Program-made: the position numbers and the translations under genes
From: CAYWVK01 sp964461865
GTDB lineage: Bacteria; Patescibacteriota; Microgenomatia; Levybacterales; UBA12049
Direction: 5' to 3'
Assembly (NCBI GenBank): GCA_964461865.1
Contig: CAYWVK010000035.1
Coordinates: 1-6,314, forward strand
Length of the DNA stretch: 6,314 bases
Notes under the pieces: generated by a model
Told to the model about the DNA's origin: nothing
The model's input: the letters and a program-made list of their open reading frames with translations, nothing else
Database searches by the model: none
In this document: positions 4,864-6,314 of the stretch, in pieces
How the letters are laid out: the number at the start of each line of letters is the position of its first letter
How positions within the stretch are numbered: the stretch's first letter is position 1

Positions 4864-6207
4864 ATGGATTTTCTAAAAAAACCAATTTCAAAATTTATTC
4901 TTGTATACTTAAGGTTTTTTGCAAGAGTTCAAATTAGAAAAATCAACCCTGTGATTATCGGAGTTGGCGGAAGTAGCGGTAAAACATCGTTAGCAAACAT
5001 AATTGCCTTAATTTTAAAAGGAAAACATACGGTACGCTCCAGTGAGGGAAAAAATAGCGAGACAGGAATTCCGCTTAGTATTTTAGGACTAAATTTAAAA
5101 AACTATTCATTTTTTAGCTGGTTAAAAGTTATTATTTCTGTTCCTTTTATCGTTCTTTTTGATTTTAAAAAATATGATTATTATATAGCGGAAATGGGAA
5201 TTGATAGTCCTTTTGAACCTAAAAATATGAGTTATTTATTAAAAATAATTCAGCCAAAAGTTGCTGTTTTAACAAATATTTCCCACGAACATAGCCTTTA
5301 TTTTGATAATTTAGTATCAACTACTAACGAAGAACAAAGAAAAGAGGAAATTCTTGAATTAACTGCAAAAGAAGAATTACTTTTATTAAAAAAGCTAACC
5401 AAAGAAGGGGTAGCGATTTTAAATGTTGATGATTTAAAAATTAACAATGAAGTTGAAAGAATTAAGGCAAAAAAAATTAGCGTATCTGAAAGAAAAGAAA
5501 ATACAGACTTTTTTATTAAAAATACTATTGTTAATTTTGATCGTTTTGTAATTAATTTTAAAGCAGAAAATAAAAATTACACACTTAAAATTGAAAAACC
5601 TCTTCCAAGTCATTTCGCAAAAACAATTATTCTTGCCATAGCTACTTGTTATTCATTGGGAGTTGATATTAAAGAATCAATAAGTAGAATTGAGAAAAGC
5701 TTTTCGCTTCCGCCGGGAAGACTTAGCATTTTTAATGGTGTTAAAGAGTCGTTAATCATAGATTCATCATATAACAACGCTACTTTGCAGCCGTTTTTAG
5801 ATGTCTTGGATTTTGTAAATACTATTTCCAAAAGAAGAAGAAAAGTTGCGATACTTGGTGATTTTAGAGAGCTTGGAAGTATGAGTGAGTTTGTTCATAA
5901 AAAAGCTGCGGAAAAGATTATAAAAACAATAGACTTTGCGATACTGATTGGACCGATGATGAAAAAATACGTTTCACCTATCTTGGAGAAGAAAGAGTTT
6001 GCTCATAAAAGCTTTTTAACATTTTCAGAGGCCAGGTATTTTATACTTACAAATATTAAAAAAAGAGATTTAATTTTAGTTAAAAGTTCCCAAAATACTC
6101 TATTTTTAGAAAGAGTAGTTGAGATGCTTTTAAGAAATCCTAAAGAAAAAGAGAAACTTTGTCGAAGGGGAATATATTGGGATAAAGTAAGACAAAAAGC
6201 TGCATAA
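4864..6207 (+). CDS. murF: MurF-like Mur ligase, short N-terminus with hydrophobic insert
   Basis: Mur ligases join amino acids to UDP-MurNAc using ATP; MurF adds D-Ala-D-Ala. Family parts seen: ATP-binding P-loop GVGGSSGKTS (33-42, Lys40), NSETGIPLSIL (64-74, matching the MurF stretch after the P-loop), EMGID (110-114), TNISHEHS (137-144), a possible carbamylated Lys160 in KEEI, NVDD (187-190), PPGRL (283-287), SSYNN (301-305), GDFRELGS (332-339) and LVKSSQ (405-410). The last motifs resemble MurF (SYN, GDM-ELG, LVKGS) more than MurC, D or E. In canonical MurF the P-loop lies near residue 107, after a UDP-sugar-binding domain; here it is at 33-42, so that domain is absent. The first 20 residues and residues 83-100 are strongly hydrophobic, and the second lies in an insert of about 30 residues. 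Total length (447) is nevertheless usual. The gene follows ftsI with a 26-bp gap and may have its own promoter. The exact substrate is not proven. Confidence 0.8.
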   Translation: MDFLKKPISKFILVYLRFFARVQIRKINPVIIGVGGSSGKTSLANIIALILKGKHTVRSSEGKNSETGIPLSILGLNLKNYSFFSWLKVIISVPFIVLFDFKKYDYYIAEMGIDSPFEPKNMSYLLKIIQPKVAVLTNISHEHSLYFDNLVSTTNEEQRKEEILELTAKEELLLLKKLTKEGVAILNVDDLKINNEVERIKAKKISVSERKENTDFFIKNTIVNFDRFVINFKAENKNYTLKIEKPLPSHFAKTIILAIATCYSLGVDIKESISRIEKSFSLPPGRLSIFNGVKESLIIDSSYNNATLQPFLDVLDFVNTISKRRRKVAILGDFRELGSMSEFVHKKAAEKIIKTIDFAILIGPMMKKYVSPILEKKEFAHKSFLTFSEARYFILTNIKKRDLILVKSSQNTLFLERVVEMLLRNPKEKEKLCRRGIYWDKVRQKAA

Positions 6208-6260
6208 TTTCTTCTAAAAAACATATATGATTAAAACTAGAGAAACAATTTTACAAAAGG

Positions 6261-6266
6261 TATAAT
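6261..6266 (+). promoter_or_regulatory. -10 box TATAAT directly before the last gene
   Basis: A perfect TATAAT ends 7 nt before the ATG at 6274, so a leaderless transcript is expected. No convincing -35 is seen at 17-18 bp (TAGAGA at the best spacing). The local phrase GTATAATA is shared with the box at 4852-4857. No Shine-Dalgarno site is present in the 66-bp gap, which otherwise shows neither a terminator nor another gene. Confidence 0.5.
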
Positions 6267-6273
6267 AAGCAAT

Positions 6274-6314
6274 ATGTGGCAGGATATTAAAAACGTCTAC
6301 CATTTTTTTATTGC
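6274..6314 (+). CDS. Start of a downstream gene, possibly a MurE-like ligase (partial at the 3' edge)
   Basis: Only 13 complete codons are present, giving MWQDIKNVYHFFI, and the frame is open to the edge. The start is supported by the TATAAT box 7 nt upstream. I recall MurE-like ligases of Microgenomates-type bacteria that begin with a similar W-x-x-IKN-x-YH segment ahead of the P-loop, and a second Mur ligase is a natural next gene in a dcw cluster. With 13 residues this identification is tentative, so no gene symbol is assigned. Confidence 0.45.
   Translation, partial: MWQDIKNVYHFFI

Noticed and set aside
6003..6224. Minus-strand open frame of 73 codons over the end of the MurF-like gene
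   Set aside because: Almost entirely antisense to conserved C-terminal coding sequence, with no family features.
6227..6265. A 12-codon mini-frame (MIKTRETILQKV) before the last gene
   Set aside because: No ribosome site, no run of regulatory codons and no attenuator hairpin. Its stop overlaps the TATAAT box, so it is better explained as chance.

Overview
This AT-rich window reads entirely on the + strand and looks like part of a small-genome bacterium, most likely the Candidate Phyla Radiation (Patescibacteria), probably the Microgenomates side. This placement is an inference from overall look, without phylogeny. It rests on very compact, A/T-rich genes with 4-nt ATGA overlaps, -10 boxes sitting 6-10 nt before start codons without Shine-Dalgarno sites, a MurF-like ligase lacking the usual N-terminal UDP-binding domain, and a short single-pass extracytoplasmic protein of a type I associate with those genomes. 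TGA is used as a stop, which argues against the CPR lineages that read it as glycine.

Layout: positions 1-167 hold the 3' end of a glycyl-tRNA synthetase gene. Two orphan genes follow, each with its own TTGACA-type promoter: a 221-aa soluble protein I do not recognise (206-871) and a 152-aa membrane-anchored protein of unknown function (940-1398). The 156-bp gap at 1399-1554 is the control region of the division/cell-wall (dcw) cluster. It holds a TTGACA promoter, four tandem 10-bp AAAGTGGNNN boxes typical of MraZ operators overlapping the -10 and start site, one inverted copy of the box about 95 bp upstream, and a Shine-Dalgarno site.

The cluster then runs mraZ (1555-1989), rsmH/mraW (1986-2873), an FtsL-like gene (2877-3161), ftsI/PBP (3158-4837), a MurF-like ligase (4864-6207), and the first 41 bases of a further gene (6274 to the edge) that is probably a MurE-like ligase. 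MraZ should bind its own operator and damp transcription of the whole block. RsmH methylates 16S rRNA. FtsL and FtsI are parts of the septal peptidoglycan machinery, and the Mur ligases build the peptide stem of the peptidoglycan precursor. The two ligase genes each carry a TATAAT box directly before the start codon, so they may also be transcribed separately from the MraZ-controlled promoter.

I see no RNA genes, mobile elements, CRISPR array or convincing intrinsic terminators, and no wholly new multi-gene system. The most interesting points are the architecture of the mraZ operator with its inverted upstream box, the apparent split between leaderless and Shine-Dalgarno starts, the N-terminally reduced MurF-like enzyme with a hydrophobic insert, and the two unassigned genes upstream of mraZ.
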